In this document: piece after piece, positions 52,838 through 61,894 of the stretch
How positions within the stretch are numbered: position 1 is the stretch's first letter
Layout of the letters: every line of letters begins with the position of its first letter
Origin: Lachnospiraceae bacterium OF09-6
GTDB taxonomy: Bacteria > Bacillota > Clostridia > Lachnospirales > Lachnospiraceae
Length of the DNA stretch: 64,000 nucleotides
Direction: 5' to 3'
Assembly (NCBI GenBank): GCA_003435055.1
Contig: QUMM01000011.1
Location: forward strand, 1 to 64,000
Made by a program: the position numbers and the translations under genes
Notes under the pieces: model-generated
Seen by the model: the letters and a program-made list of their open reading frames with translations, nothing else
The model's database searches: none
What the model was told of the DNA's origin: nothing

Positions 52838-54662
52838 CCCCGTCTTTACACTCCTGTTCCCCGATCAGCAGCACCACGGTGCGCTCCGGTATCTTTATCA
52901 TCTTCTCTTTTTCTTCAATGGCTTTTACCCCTGTCAGTACACTGTCCTTCTGGAAGGTATCAATCTTCCAAAACCACTTCATCTTTTCCGGAAGCTTTGG
53001 CAGTGCCAGTTCCTGTGGCTGTGGATGGAGATTGTAGATCACATACAGAAAACGCTTCTCTTCCACATAGCTTCCGCAATAAAGCATGCCAATCTGTCTT
53101 TTTTCATAACCAAAATCGCCATACCATGCCTTTTTACTATGATAAGACAAATCAGGATAACCACATGCTTTCCGGTCAACGAAGCAATATTCCTTTTTGC
53201 AATGCAGCAGTTTTTCAGACTTGCGAAGTGCGATCAGAGCACGGACAAAGTTGACAAACTTCTGATTTTTCTTATATGCACCCCAGTCCACCCAGGCTAC
53301 TTCATTATCCAGACAATAAGGATTGTTATTTCCATTCTGTGAATTTCCAAATTCATCTCCTGCCAGAAGCATCGGTGTTCCCTGGGAACACAACAGCATC
53401 ATCATGGCATCTTTTTTCAGTCTGGTACGCAGAGCTGTCACATCTCGCTTCCTGGACTCGCCTTCCACGCCACAGTTCCAACTGTAGTTGCACTGACAGC
53501 CATCCCTGTTTTGCTCCCCATTGGCTTCATTGTGCTTCTGATCATAGGAAACCAGATCCTGAAGGGTAAATCCATCATGACTGGTGATGTAGTTGATCAC
53601 GCCATATCCAGATGGATTCCTTCTGGTACGATAAGCCAATGCCTCCAGCATCCCTTCGTCTCCTTTCAGGATGCGTCTGCAGTCATTCATAAATCCATCA
53701 TTCATCTCCGCCATCTGGGATCTCTGAAGCATCTCTTCATCAATCTCCCCACAGTAACAGGACAAAATCTTGCAATCTGAAAACAGTGGATCTCCGGCAA
53801 GATGCCTTGCCAGATCGGTATCTCCCATGATTCGAAAACCATCAATCTGATATTCTTCCATCCAGTACTGTAAGATCTTTATCTGCTCCCGGAGTACGGT
53901 CTCCCTGGTAAAATAGAACTCCAGAATCACTTCCATCTGATGTTCATGAAAGGCCTTTACCATATTCTTGCATTCCAGCACAGGATTCTCTGTGGCTGAA
54001 TAGTTTTTTTTCGGTGCATAATAGAAACCTGTCTTATAACCCCAATAGTTCTTCTGAAGCGGCACTTTTTTCAGAGGAGTTCCTTTTTTATCCAGCTTTT
54101 CCGTCGCTGTCTCCTGCTCTTCAAATTCACAGACTGGCATCAGAATGATCTGGTTCACCCCCAGCTTTTTCAGATAGGGAATCTTTTCCTGAAGTCCCAG
54201 AAAAGTACCCCGGTGAGCCACACCTGACTTCTCATGCATGGTATAGTTGCGCACATGAAGATGATACATAATTCCCTCTTCATAAGGAATCTGCGGCTTT
54301 CTGCTTTTCCCCCAGTCAAAAGTCTCCGGCACAAGTTCCCCCATGGTCACTTTCCCATCCTCTGACTTCCAGATTTCTCTGGCATGGGGATCCGTCACTG
54401 TCTTCCCCTGAATCTTATACTGATAGCGATATGCGTCTTCCTCCAGATCACGCACTTTTATGGTGCGAAGACTTCCCTGTGTATTCTTTTCCGAAAACGG
54501 GATCTCTGCCGCCAGTTCTCCGGATTCTTTCGCATACAGGCACAGAGAAGCGGCTGCTCCTGCCGGTACTGTAACTGTAAAACAGATTCCCCCTTCTTCC
54601 ATTCTTACTCCAGGCTCATAAAATTTTCCTGTCTTTTCGTCAATGTTAAACGCTTTTTTCAT
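52812..54662 (-). CDS. GlgX/isoamylase-like GH13 protein, catalytic residues replaced
   Basis: 616 residues. An N-terminal CBM48-like module (about 25-95) is followed by a GH13 barrel aligned with E. coli GlgX. Much of the barrel is well conserved (YITSHDGFTLQDLV, EANGEQNRDG, MLLCSQGTPMLLAGDEFG, NGNNNPYCLDNEVAWVDW). But region II reads DGFRIMGD, so the nucleophile Asp is Met279; region III reads CKILSCYC, so the acid/base Glu is Cys302; and region I reads VILEFYFTRET, lacking the usual Asn-His. Only the transition-state Asp363 remains. It is likely a non-hydrolytic glycogen-binding protein, not a debranching enzyme. A possible promoter lies upstream (TATACT near 54701). Confidence 0.85.
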   Translation of the reverse strand: MKKAFNIDEKTGKFYEPGVRMEEGGICFTVTVPAGAAASLCLYAKESGELAAEIPFSEKNTQGSLRTIKVRDLEEDAYRYQYKIQGKTVTDPHAREIWKSEDGKVTMGELVPETFDWGKSRKPQIPYEEGIMYHLHVRNYTMHEKSGVAHRGTFLGLQEKIPYLKKLGVNQIILMPVCEFEEQETATEKLDKKGTPLKKVPLQKNYWGYKTGFYYAPKKNYSATENPVLECKNMVKAFHEHQMEVILEFYFTRETVLREQIKILQYWMEEYQIDGFRIMGDTDLARHLAGDPLFSDCKILSCYCGEIDEEMLQRSQMAEMNDGFMNDCRRILKGDEGMLEALAYRTRRNPSGYGVINYITSHDGFTLQDLVSYDQKHNEANGEQNRDGCQCNYSWNCGVEGESRKRDVTALRTRLKKDAMMMLLCSQGTPMLLAGDEFGNSQNGNNNPYCLDNEVAWVDWGAYKKNQKFVNFVRALIALRKSEKLLHCKKEYCFVDRKACGYPDLSYHSKKAWYGDFGYEKRQIGMLYCGSYVEEKRFLYVIYNLHPQPQELALPKLPEKMKWFWKIDTFQKDSVLTGVKAIEEKEKMIKIPERTVVLLIGEQECKDGDVESGRTF

Positions 54663-54815
54663 ACTGTATCCTAATGCCCTTTCTGTAAGAATTCATTTGG
54701 TTTTAGTATAACACAGGATTTTCAAAAATCCAATGTTGCATTTATACGTGCTTTCTGATAAAGTGGAATCTAAGATGCGAATTATTCGATCAATAAAATG
54801 AAATGAGGTAAAAAA

Positions 54816-55175
54816 ATGAGCGATCAGAATTTTGATGCAGGATGCAATGGCAACTGCTCTTCCTGTGGCAGCGACTGCGAACCAGGACAGGCTACTGTTA
54901 CTCTTACACTGGATAACGATGAAGTCCTGGAATGTGCCATTCTTACCATTTTCCCGGTAGGCGGAAACAGCTATATTGCACTGCTTCCACTGAATGAAAA
55001 TGGGGAAAATGAAGATGGGGAAGTATTCCTGTACCGTTATAAAGATGAAAACGGCAATCCTTCTCTGGAAAACATCGAAGATGATGATGAATACGATCTG
55101 GCTGCAGAGGGCTTTGATAACTGGCTGGACACCCAGGAATTCGATGCCATGGATCTGGATGACATCGTGGAATAA
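54816..55175 (+). CDS. DUF1292-domain protein with N-terminal cysteine cluster
   Basis: 119 residues, very acidic. A Cys-rich start (GCNGNCSSCGSDCEPG) precedes the DUF1292 domain (LTLDNDEVLECAILTIFPVGG and YIALLPLNENGENEDGEVFLY). The domain is of unknown function; in Firmicutes it is often encoded near yrrK and yqgF-type genes. The Cys cluster could bind zinc. GAGGT precedes the ATG, and a promoter TTGCAT-17-TAAAGT lies upstream at about 54733-54761. It is a single plus-strand gene, followed directly by a palindrome. Confidence 0.85.
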   Translation: MSDQNFDAGCNGNCSSCGSDCEPGQATVTLTLDNDEVLECAILTIFPVGGNSYIALLPLNENGENEDGEVFLYRYKDENGNPSLENIEDDDEYDLAAEGFDNWLDTQEFDAMDLDDIVE

Positions 55176-55180
55176 TTACA

Positions 55181-55237
55181 GTGTCAAAAGGTCTGATCCC
55201 ACCTGTGCTTGCACATGGGGGAATGACCTTGGGACAC
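55181..55237. repeat. Long imperfect palindrome
   Basis: GTGTC pairs with GGGACAC, AAAGGTC with GACCTT, CCCACCTGTGC with GCACATGGGGG around a TT centre. It lies six bases after the DUF1292 stop codon, has no U-run and looks like a REP-type element; only one copy occurs here. Confidence 0.7.
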
Positions 55238-55253
55238 GGAACAATTCGTGTAA

Positions 55254-57080
55254 TTATGTATTAATACCTGACAAAAACGGAGAATCCTTCAGGGGTTTTC
55301 CGTTTTTTTCTTTTATAGAACAGATATACAGCTTCTCTGATGCCCTGGTCATCCCTACATAGAACATTCTTCGTTCTTCTTCTACATCGGACTGCAGCAC
55401 TGCTTTTTTATAGGGAATAATGCCTTCATTGACATCCAGTATGAATACCAGTGGATACTCCAGCCCCTTTGCGCTGTGCAGAGTAGAAAAGGTCACCTGA
55501 TTCTCTGCTTTTCGATCCCTTTTATTTTGATTCTTCAGCATCTCTCCATATTCTTTGATATGAGCAAACCACTCTTCCGTTGTTTTGAAACCCTTCGCAC
55601 TTTCCTGCAGCTGATCCAGCAGATCCAGAAGATCCTCTGCCGCCATCTTGCGATATTCGGCATATTCCTGAAGATAGCCCTCATATCCGATTCCATGACG
55701 GATATAGTTGATCGCGGTATAAGGATCCATTTTTCGTAACATGTTCAGATCCGATTCCAGCTGGTCGATCTTTTTGATCATCCAGTATTTATCATCATAA
55801 AAGCGTCGCAGACGATCAAAATCTACCGTTGGCTGATCCAGGCATTCTCGTCCCACATACCGCTTTGGCCGATTGATGATCTGTAACATAACAGAGCGTT
55901 CTCTGTTTCCTGCTGCTGCCTTCAGATAGGCAATCATGTTCCGTGCGATCCAGTGTTCATAAATATTGGGGATCACATCCCGCATATAAAATGGCACATT
56001 GTATTCCATGAATCGCTGAGAAATCACTCTGGCATCCATGTTGTTGCGGTAAAGCACTGCCACCTGGTCATAGTTGCCGCCTTCTGCCACATAATCCTTT
56101 ATTTTTTTCATGATAAAGAGGCTTTCCTGATTCTGATTCGGGAACTTCAAAAATCCAATCGGAGCCCCCTCTTCTTTTACCTCTTTGATCTCCTTGTCAT
56201 ATCTGGTTACATTTCGGCCAATCACTTTTGCTGCTGCTTTTACAATATTTCCCGGACATCGAAAATTATAATCCAGCACAATCTTATGGACATCCGGATA
56301 AGCCTTCGGGAATTGCAGCATAATCTCTGGTTTGGCTCCACGGAAACGATAAATGGACTGGTCATCATCACCCACAATAAACAGATTATTCTCCGGTTTC
56401 GCCAGAAGACGGATGATCTCATATTGTAGTTTATTGATATCCTGAAACTCATCAATCAGTATATACTGATACCGCTTCTGCCATCCGGCCAGGATATCTT
56501 CCCGCTGGGTCAAAAGCTCCCAGGTACATACCAGCAGATCATCATAATCCAGCAGATTTTTCTGTGCCATTTTCTCCTGGTACTCCCGATAAATACGGCG
56601 AAAGATCTCGTCCGAAACCGAAGAGGAATAATAATGCTCCAGGGGGATCTGCTCAGATTTTACCGTACTGATCTCCTGTGTCAGACTCTTTAGCAGTTCT
56701 GCCTCATCTTCCACATCCAGATTTATTTTGGAGATGATATCTTTTAAAAATCCATAGCAGACATCTTCTCCTGCGATATTGGCTCCGGTCAGGCCATAGG
56801 CATATTTCAGAATCTCAAAAAAAACAGAATGAAAAGTGCCAAACCGCACCATCGTGCGTGATTCTTTCCGCATCTTCAGAAAACGCTTTTTCATCTCCTC
56901 TGCGGCAGCCCTGGTAAAGGTCACCACCAGAATGTTGCCTGGATGGATCCCGTAATGTTCAATCAAATAGCTGGTTCTGTGGGTAATCACCGTTGTCTTA
57001 CCAGAACCAGGGCCTGCCAAAACCATGGCAGGCCCCTGAAAATGTGTAATTGCTTCTTCCTGTGCTTTTGTAAAAGCCAT
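55254..57080 (-). CDS. UvrD/PcrA-family DNA helicase
   Basis: 608 residues from the ATG at 57080, which has GGAG ten bases upstream; an ATG three codons earlier is too close to the site. Motif I is VLAGPGSGKTTVITHRT, Ia is LVVTFTRAAAEEM, II is YILIDEFQDINKLQYE, III is FIVGDDDQSIYRFRGA, and VI is VGMTRASEKLYI. Length and domain order fit a 3'-5' superfamily 1A helicase, but the C-terminal interaction region of PcrA is missing. Its ATG is one base from the gltX stop codon, so the pair are coupled. A role in repair or recombination is likely. Confidence 0.93.
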   Translation of the reverse strand: MAFTKAQEEAITHFQGPAMVLAGPGSGKTTVITHRTSYLIEHYGIHPGNILVVTFTRAAAEEMKKRFLKMRKESRTMVRFGTFHSVFFEILKYAYGLTGANIAGEDVCYGFLKDIISKINLDVEDEAELLKSLTQEISTVKSEQIPLEHYYSSSVSDEIFRRIYREYQEKMAQKNLLDYDDLLVCTWELLTQREDILAGWQKRYQYILIDEFQDINKLQYEIIRLLAKPENNLFIVGDDDQSIYRFRGAKPEIMLQFPKAYPDVHKIVLDYNFRCPGNIVKAAAKVIGRNVTRYDKEIKEVKEEGAPIGFLKFPNQNQESLFIMKKIKDYVAEGGNYDQVAVLYRNNMDARVISQRFMEYNVPFYMRDVIPNIYEHWIARNMIAYLKAAAGNRERSVMLQIINRPKRYVGRECLDQPTVDFDRLRRFYDDKYWMIKKIDQLESDLNMLRKMDPYTAINYIRHGIGYEGYLQEYAEYRKMAAEDLLDLLDQLQESAKGFKTTEEWFAHIKEYGEMLKNQNKRDRKAENQVTFSTLHSAKGLEYPLVFILDVNEGIIPYKKAVLQSDVEEERRMFYVGMTRASEKLYICSIKEKNGKPLKDSPFLSGINT

Positions 57081-57081
57081 A

Positions 57082-58536
57082 TTATGCATTCTCCAGTTTT
57101 ACGATGGCATCATTCAGACGCTTCAGACTTTCTTCTTTACCCAGTACTTCCATGATCTCCGTTGCTCCTGCAGGAGTCATCTGTTTTCCGGATACGGCAG
57201 TACGGATCGGCCACATCACGTAGCCATTCTTGTATTCATGTTCCTTTGCAAAGCCTACCAGCAGCTCGTACAGAGCATCGTTGCTGTAGTCTTCCTGAGC
57301 TTCCAGGACTGGCACGATCTCCTTCAGGACCTTCAGGGAAGTCTCTGCATTGGTCTTCATCTTCTTGTGTGTATACATAGCCACATCATATTCTGGTACT
57401 TCTTCAAAGAAGTCAATCAAAGGCATGATGTCCGGGAAGATCTCAATACGGGTCTTCACCATAGCTGCGATCTTCCTGAAATCCAGATCTCTGGTGATGA
57501 CTTTCTTCATGTATGGCAGAGCCATCTCGTAGAACTTGTCATCATCCATTGCTTTCATATATTCGCCGTTCATCCATTTCAGCTTGTTGATATCAAATAC
57601 AGCCGGGGACTTGCTCATATGATGATAATCGAATACTTTTACCAGTTCATCCAGAGAATAGATCTCTCTGTTTTCTGGCGGGCACCATCCCAGAAGTGCT
57701 ACGTAATTAATAATTGCTTCGGATAAGAAGCCCTGCTCCAGCAGATCTTCGTAGGAAGAATGGCCGCTTCTCTTGCTCAGCTTCTTATGATTCTCATCAG
57801 TGATCAGCGGGCAGTGTACATATACCGGCACTTCCCAGCCAAATGCATTGTACAGTCTGTTGTACTTCGGTGAAGAAGAAAGGTATTCATTTCCTCGTAC
57901 GACATGACTGATCTCCATCAGATGGTCGTCTACAACGTTAGCAAAGTTGTAAGTAGGGAATCCATCAGACTTGATCAGAATCATATCATCCAGCTCAGAG
58001 TTCGGTACTTCAATAGTTCCATAGATATCATCTTCAAACTTGGTTGTTCCTTCCTGTGGAACATTCTGGCGGATGACATATGGTACGCCTGCTGCCAGTT
58101 TGGCTTCTACCTCTTCTTTGCTTAAATGCAGACAGTGCTTGTCATATACAGAGATCTCTTTTCCTGCCACCACCTGCTTCAGAGATTCCAGTCTTTCTTT
58201 GTCACAGAAGCAGTAATATGCTTCTCCTTTTTCAATCAGCTGCTTGGCATACTTCATATAAATGCCCTGTGCCTGACGCTCACTCTGTACATATGGACCA
58301 TATCCCTTGTCAATGTCCGGACCTTCATCATGCTTCAGTCCTGCATCTTCCAGTGTACGGTAAATAATCTCCAGTGCGCCTTCTACAAAACGTTCCTGGT
58401 CTGTATCTTCAATACGCAGAAGAAAATCTCCTCCTTCATGCTTTGCAATCAGATATGCATATAATGCTGTTCTTAAGTTTCCAACATGCATTCTGCCTGT
58501 CGGGCTTGGTGCAAATCTTGTTCTTACTTTACTCAT
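57082..58536 (-). CDS. gltX: Glutamate--tRNA ligase
   Basis: 484 residues. The class I signature is [19 protein letters not shown] (HxGN form of HIGH), and the KMSKS equivalent is [10 protein letters not shown]. The glutamate and ATP-binding segment [19 protein letters not shown] and the C-terminal anticodon-binding helices are present. In Firmicutes GltX is usually non-discriminating and also charges tRNA-Gln, with GatCAB correcting the product. It has a hairpin in the leader (58568-58595). It is followed without a gap by the helicase gene. Confidence 0.96.
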   Translation of the reverse strand: MSKVRTRFAPSPTGRMHVGNLRTALYAYLIAKHEGGDFLLRIEDTDQERFVEGALEIIYRTLEDAGLKHDEGPDIDKGYGPYVQSERQAQGIYMKYAKQLIEKGEAYYCFCDKERLESLKQVVAGKEISVYDKHCLHLSKEEVEAKLAAGVPYVIRQNVPQEGTTKFEDDIYGTIEVPNSELDDMILIKSDGFPTYNFANVVDDHLMEISHVVRGNEYLSSSPKYNRLYNAFGWEVPVYVHCPLITDENHKKLSKRSGHSSYEDLLEQGFLSEAIINYVALLGWCPPENREIYSLDELVKVFDYHHMSKSPAVFDINKLKWMNGEYMKAMDDDKFYEMALPYMKKVITRDLDFRKIAAMVKTRIEIFPDIMPLIDFFEEVPEYDVAMYTHKKMKTNAETSLKVLKEIVPVLEAQEDYSNDALYELLVGFAKEHEYKNGYVMWPIRTAVSGKQMTPAGATEIMEVLGKEESLKRLNDAIVKLENA

Positions 58537-58567
58537 CCTGCTCTCCTCGATTCATTTCAAACATTCA

Positions 58568-58595
58568 TTGCAGCCGGAATATTTTCCTGCTGCAA
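58568..58595 (-). other. Leader hairpin of gltX
   Basis: On the minus strand TTGCAGC pairs with GCTGCAA and AGGAA with TTCC in its interior. It lies between the predicted promoter and the start codon. No T-run follows and no T-box signature was found, so it is a stable leader structure of unknown role. Confidence 0.5.
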
Positions 58596-58668
58596 TTCGC
58601 TCTTTTTATTTTATACGAATTTTGCCAAATAGTCTAGGAAAAATCCTTACGAAAAATGAATTTTTTAC

Positions 58669-58697
58669 TTGCAAATCTTCTCTGTTTTGAGTATAAT
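58669..58697 (+). promoter_or_regulatory. Promoter of the tRNA-Thr gene
   Basis: TTGCAA (58669-58674) and TATAAT (58692-58697) with 17 bases between, about 30 bases before the tRNA. Confidence 0.8.
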
Positions 58698-58727
58698 AAC
58701 ATACGTGTCAGAAAACATCTGATATAA

Positions 58728-58800
58728 GCTTCTGTAGCTCAGCTGGTAGAGCGCCGCATTCGTAATGCGTAGGTCGCCGGTTCGAATCCGGCCAGGAGCT
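58728..58800 (+). tRNA. tRNA-Thr (anticodon CGT)
   Basis: 73 bases without encoded CCA. The acceptor arms GCTTCTG and CAGGAGC pair; the D-stem is GCTC with GAGC; the anticodon loop is TTCGTAA with anticodon CGT (reads ACG, Thr); the T-arm CCGG-TTCGAAT-CCGG is perfect. The anticodon stem has one C-T mismatch at its outer end. A promoter lies upstream and a terminator downstream. Confidence 0.95.
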
Positions 58801-58828
58801 TTTTTTATGATCACGGAACCACAAAACC

Positions 58829-58860
58829 CCGGAAAGCACTTATCTTCTGCTTTCCGGGGT
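58829..58860. terminator. Terminator after tRNA-Thr
   Basis: CCCCGGAAAGCA pairs with TGCTTTCCGGGG around an eight-base loop; TTAATTTG follows. Its right arm also forms the start of a tandem repeat. Confidence 0.75.
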
Positions 58861-59105
58861 TAATTTGTTCCCACATCCGTGGTCTCTTACCACGGATTCT
58901 ACTTATTTTTTATTTTCCGGGGCAACTACACCTGTATTTCATCTGTATCTTACCACGAAATTTACTTGATTTTTCTTTCTCGGGGTCACGACACCAGATT
59001 TCTTCTGTATTTTACCACGAGATTTTCTTAATTCTTCTTTCTCGGGGTCACCGCACCAGATTTCTCCTGTATCTTACCACAGATTCTACTTACAGATTGT
59101 TCCGT
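58855..59105. repeat. Four imperfect 62-63-base tandem repeats
   Basis: CGGGG begins each unit at 58855, 58918, 58981 and 59043. Every unit has a run like CTGTATCTTACCACGA followed by TTCTACTT/TTCTTAAT and a T-rich end. The array fills the 330-base gap between tRNA-Thr and the L,D-transpeptidase gene; no gene or ribosome-binding site is in it. The strand of any transcription is unknown; on the minus strand it would be the 3' untranslated region of the transpeptidase gene. Confidence 0.75.
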
Positions 59106-59130
59106 ACTTTACACTCCCACAATACTGGCA

Positions 59131-60663
59131 TTATTTATATAAGATAATCGGGAATCCTGCGTCTACGTATTCGTAGATTGTAGCTGCTACCTGAGGTGGC
59201 AGATTGACGCAGCCATGGCTGCCATCTGTCTGGTAAATATTGCCTCCGAATGCACTTCTCCAGCTTGCATCATGCAATCCCTGACCGTATACGAATGGCA
59301 TCCAGTACTGTACCTCTACCTCATATCCATAGATATCACTGCTCAGCGTGGAAGGATGCTCCGTATAGGCAATCGGATAAGATCCTTCATAAGTGGACCA
59401 GTCTTCCTGTTCCCCTGTCTTTTTGTTGACTCCTACCGGCTGACCGCTCACTATATCAGAATCCAGAATCTGTTCTCCTTTGTAATACAGCCAAAGATGC
59501 TGACGGGTCAGATCTACTTCGACATAACCATTTACCAGATCGTCATCGCCGTCTCTGCCATTTCCTGCTGTCTTATATACTGGCTCACGGCTGACTGGCT
59601 GACCTCCTTCCAGGTCACTTACAAGCTGTTCGTATTCTCCATCCTCATCAATCCAGTAACCATATTCATTATTTTCAATGACTACCTGCTCTCCATTGGA
59701 TGTCGTAAAGTTTCTTGGTACATACTGGGTATTATATTCTGCACTGAGACCTGATATATAATCTCGCATGGCACTCTCATCCAGTGTAATATTTTCATTG
59801 TCTACCTGTACCCAGGACTGAATCGTTGCTGAATCCAGCACATCTGTTACTGAGCCAAATTCATAAGTAACTTCTGCATTTTCGTAGCTTTCCAGCTTGC
59901 CATTCAATTCCTGCAGACGCGCATTCAGTTCCGTCTGATCTTCCGTCACAGCCGCATTCTTGTAGACCTTCTGATCTACCGTTATCACTACTTTCGATTT
60001 TACCAGGTCTTCACTGAAGCTGTTATTCAATTGTTCCTGAGTCTGATTCTGCAGCTTTGTATCATCTATTTCTGTACCCAGAACCGATGGTACAATCTCA
60101 TATCGCTTCGTCGATTCGTTGTATGTGATGTACGCATCTGTGGATGCAGTTCTGGCCTGATCTATGGTCAGATGTGTACCGGAAAAAGCAGCTTTCATCT
60201 GCTCATCATTCCACTTTACCTGATACGGCACAGTATAATTCTTTTCTTCTTCAAATAAAATCTTACACGGTTCACGGTTATCCTTCAGGCGCTGCAATTC
60301 ACTCTTTAAAGCTTCCATATCCAGAGAATAACCTGCATCCTTTAAGGACACGTTGTATTCGTCTTTTCCATTTTCATCAAATTCTACCATGGTATCCTGG
60401 AACTTTTCTTCTAGCTTTGCTGCTGCATCCTCTACGCTCATCCAGGAAACATTCACGCCATATACGGAGATCTTGCATCCCATGGTTTTTCCATCCATGA
60501 TCCGGTCATAGGCGCAGTATCCGCCGGCTCCTGCCGCTGCCACCAGTACCAGTACTCCAAGTCCGATGACAATTCTCTTTCCTGCCTTTCCAGACTTTTT
60601 CTCTGGAACATATTCTCTTCTGTTCCTGCTTCTGTTTCTTCTGTCTCTTGATCTTTCTGCCAT
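59131..60663 (-). CDS. L,D-transpeptidase with PG-binding domain (YkuD type)
   Basis: 510 residues. A short basic cytoplasmic N-terminus, one membrane helix (about 28-48) and a large exposed region follow, with two Ig-like/PG_binding_4-type segments (CKISVYGVNVSWMSVEDAA near 62). The C-terminal ~125 residues are the YkuD domain: VDLTRQHLWLYYKGE, DIVSGQPVG and the active-site motif DGSHGCVNLPP with the nucleophile Cys. It makes 3-3 peptide cross-links in peptidoglycan, a reaction resistant to most beta-lactams. AAGGAATT precedes the ATG. Confidence 0.93.
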   Translation of the reverse strand: MAERSRDRRNRSRNRREYVPEKKSGKAGKRIVIGLGVLVLVAAAGAGGYCAYDRIMDGKTMGCKISVYGVNVSWMSVEDAAAKLEEKFQDTMVEFDENGKDEYNVSLKDAGYSLDMEALKSELQRLKDNREPCKILFEEEKNYTVPYQVKWNDEQMKAAFSGTHLTIDQARTASTDAYITYNESTKRYEIVPSVLGTEIDDTKLQNQTQEQLNNSFSEDLVKSKVVITVDQKVYKNAAVTEDQTELNARLQELNGKLESYENAEVTYEFGSVTDVLDSATIQSWVQVDNENITLDESAMRDYISGLSAEYNTQYVPRNFTTSNGEQVVIENNEYGYWIDEDGEYEQLVSDLEGGQPVSREPVYKTAGNGRDGDDDLVNGYVEVDLTRQHLWLYYKGEQILDSDIVSGQPVGVNKKTGEQEDWSTYEGSYPIAYTEHPSTLSSDIYGYEVEVQYWMPFVYGQGLHDASWRSAFGGNIYQTDGSHGCVNLPPQVAATIYEYVDAGFPIILYK

Positions 60664-60700
60664 AATTCCTTTTTCTTTTCCCCCTTGCGTGACCGCATTA

Positions 60701-61402
60701 CTACTTCTTCTGTCCTTCTTCCAGAGAGAGTACCCTGCACACGGTCAGCTTATCTTCTTCTACTGTAAAATGTATATCAACATTGGCAAATGCAATCTTA
60801 TAGATCTGCTCTGCATGATTGTGATAAGACGGTCGTGGATCCTGACGCAGCATCTCGATTGCACCAGACCGCTTCGTCTCTTCTACCATCTCAAGCCATT
60901 TTTCCGGAAATTCCACTTCCAGTACATGGTCTTTTACCTTTGCCCCAAAGCCACTTCTTGCGTCCGGATAGGCATCCGCATAAGCCAGATATGGCTTGAT
61001 GTCGTACACCGGCGACCCATCCATCATATCGATTCCTGACACAATCAGCACCGGCCCTTCTGGTGTATCCCACTGAATCTCTTCCAGTCTGACACAGGTC
61101 AGCCCTATGGGATTGGGACGAAATGGCGATCTGGTAGCAAATACTCCCTTGTGTACTTTTCCACCAAGACGGGGTGGCTTCACTGTCGGCACCCATCTGG
61201 TACGTTTCACTTCTGAAAATCCCCACAGCAGCCAGAGATGGGAATATTCTTCAATTCCTTTAAAAGCTGCCGCCTTGCGGTACTCTGGCTCCAGCACCAC
61301 TCTGCCTGTCAGAGATTCTGCGAATATTCCCTGCCGGGGCAGTCCAAATTTGGTAGGAAAATCCGTGCGGATTCTCCCTATCATCTGTAATTCCTGTTTC
61401 AT
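60701..61402 (-). CDS. tsaA: tRNA (N6-threonylcarbamoyladenosine37-N6)-methyltransferase TrmO/TsaA family
   Basis: 233 residues. The TsaA/YaeB barrel is clear: IGRIRTDFPTKFGLPRQG, YSHLWLLWGFSE, VHKGVFATRSPFRPNPIGL and the Asp-rich metal or SAM-binding VSGIDMMDGSPVYDIKPYL. Members add a methyl group to the t6A base at position 37 of tRNAs for ANN codons. GGAG lies upstream of the ATG. The gene stands 37 bases upstream of the L,D-transpeptidase gene on the same strand and 19 bases after the CsoR-like gene. Confidence 0.9.
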   Translation of the reverse strand: MKQELQMIGRIRTDFPTKFGLPRQGIFAESLTGRVVLEPEYRKAAAFKGIEEYSHLWLLWGFSEVKRTRWVPTVKPPRLGGKVHKGVFATRSPFRPNPIGLTCVRLEEIQWDTPEGPVLIVSGIDMMDGSPVYDIKPYLAYADAYPDARSGFGAKVKDHVLEVEFPEKWLEMVEETKRSGAIEMLRQDPRPSYHNHAEQIYKIAFANVDIHFTVEEDKLTVCRVLSLEEGQKK

Positions 61403-61421
61403 AATACTCCTGATATTTCTT

Positions 61422-61784
61422 CTATTTCATAAATCGGTCAATGGCCTTATTCAGCTCTTCAATGGCCTCCATGTCCCCGGTCTCTACCGCATCCACCAGA
61501 CAATGCTGGATATGATCCTGCAAAATCACTTTTCCGGTATTATTGATCGCTGACTTTACTGCAGACAGCTGAATCAGCACTTCGCTACAGTCTCTGCCGC
61601 TCTCGATCATTTTCTTGATAGACTCCAGGTGGCCAATTGCACGGGACAGACGGTTCAGTACCGCCTTGATCTGTTGTGGATCGTGGGTATGGGTATGCGA
61701 ATGGCTGTGACTGTGCTGAACCACAGTGCCATCTTCCAGCACATGGGTGTGGATGCCCTGATCCTGTATCTTATTTTCTGACAT
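61422..61784 (-). CDS. Metal-sensing repressor of the CsoR/RcnR family
   Basis: 120 residues. An N-terminal His-rich tail (HSHSHSHTHTHD) precedes the all-helical DUF156 domain. The ligand-bearing positions are Cys in SGRDCSEVL and His plus Cys in LQDHIQHCLV, the C-H-C set of copper-type CsoR. Such dimeric or tetrameric proteins leave DNA when metal or formaldehyde-type stress is sensed. The His tail, seen in nickel/cobalt RcnR-like relatives, could give a different metal preference. No metal transporter is adjacent, so the target is not known. Confidence 0.88.
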   Translation of the reverse strand: MSENKIQDQGIHTHVLEDGTVVQHSHSHSHTHTHDPQQIKAVLNRLSRAIGHLESIKKMIESGRDCSEVLIQLSAVKSAINNTGKVILQDHIQHCLVDAVETGDMEAIEELNKAIDRFMK

Positions 61785-61842
61785 ATCTGTTCACTTTCTG
61801 TGTTTTGTATTACTTCTGTCATCATACCACAAAATGACGGAT

Positions 61843-61880
61843 AAAAAAAGGGGCATGGACACTTTCCTGTTGTTTGCCCG
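61843..61880 (-). terminator. Probable terminator of serC-serA
   Basis: On the minus strand CGGGCA pairs with TGCCCC around a ~20-base loop, followed by TTTTTTTAT; it lies 15 bases beyond the serA stop codon. Confidence 0.6.
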
Positions 61881-61894
61881 AACCCCTGCTTTTT

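Noticed and set aside
54720..54815. Riboswitch upstream of the DUF1292 gene
   Set aside because: The region holds only a plausible promoter and ribosome-binding site.
58669..59105. Possible second tRNA or small RNA in the tandem-repeat gap
   Set aside because: No cloverleaf, no further anticodon arm and no promoter within the array.
58855..59105. CRISPR array
   Set aside because: Unit period is 62-63 bases but the units differ throughout; there is no constant 23-37-base repeat with unique spacers, and no cas genes.
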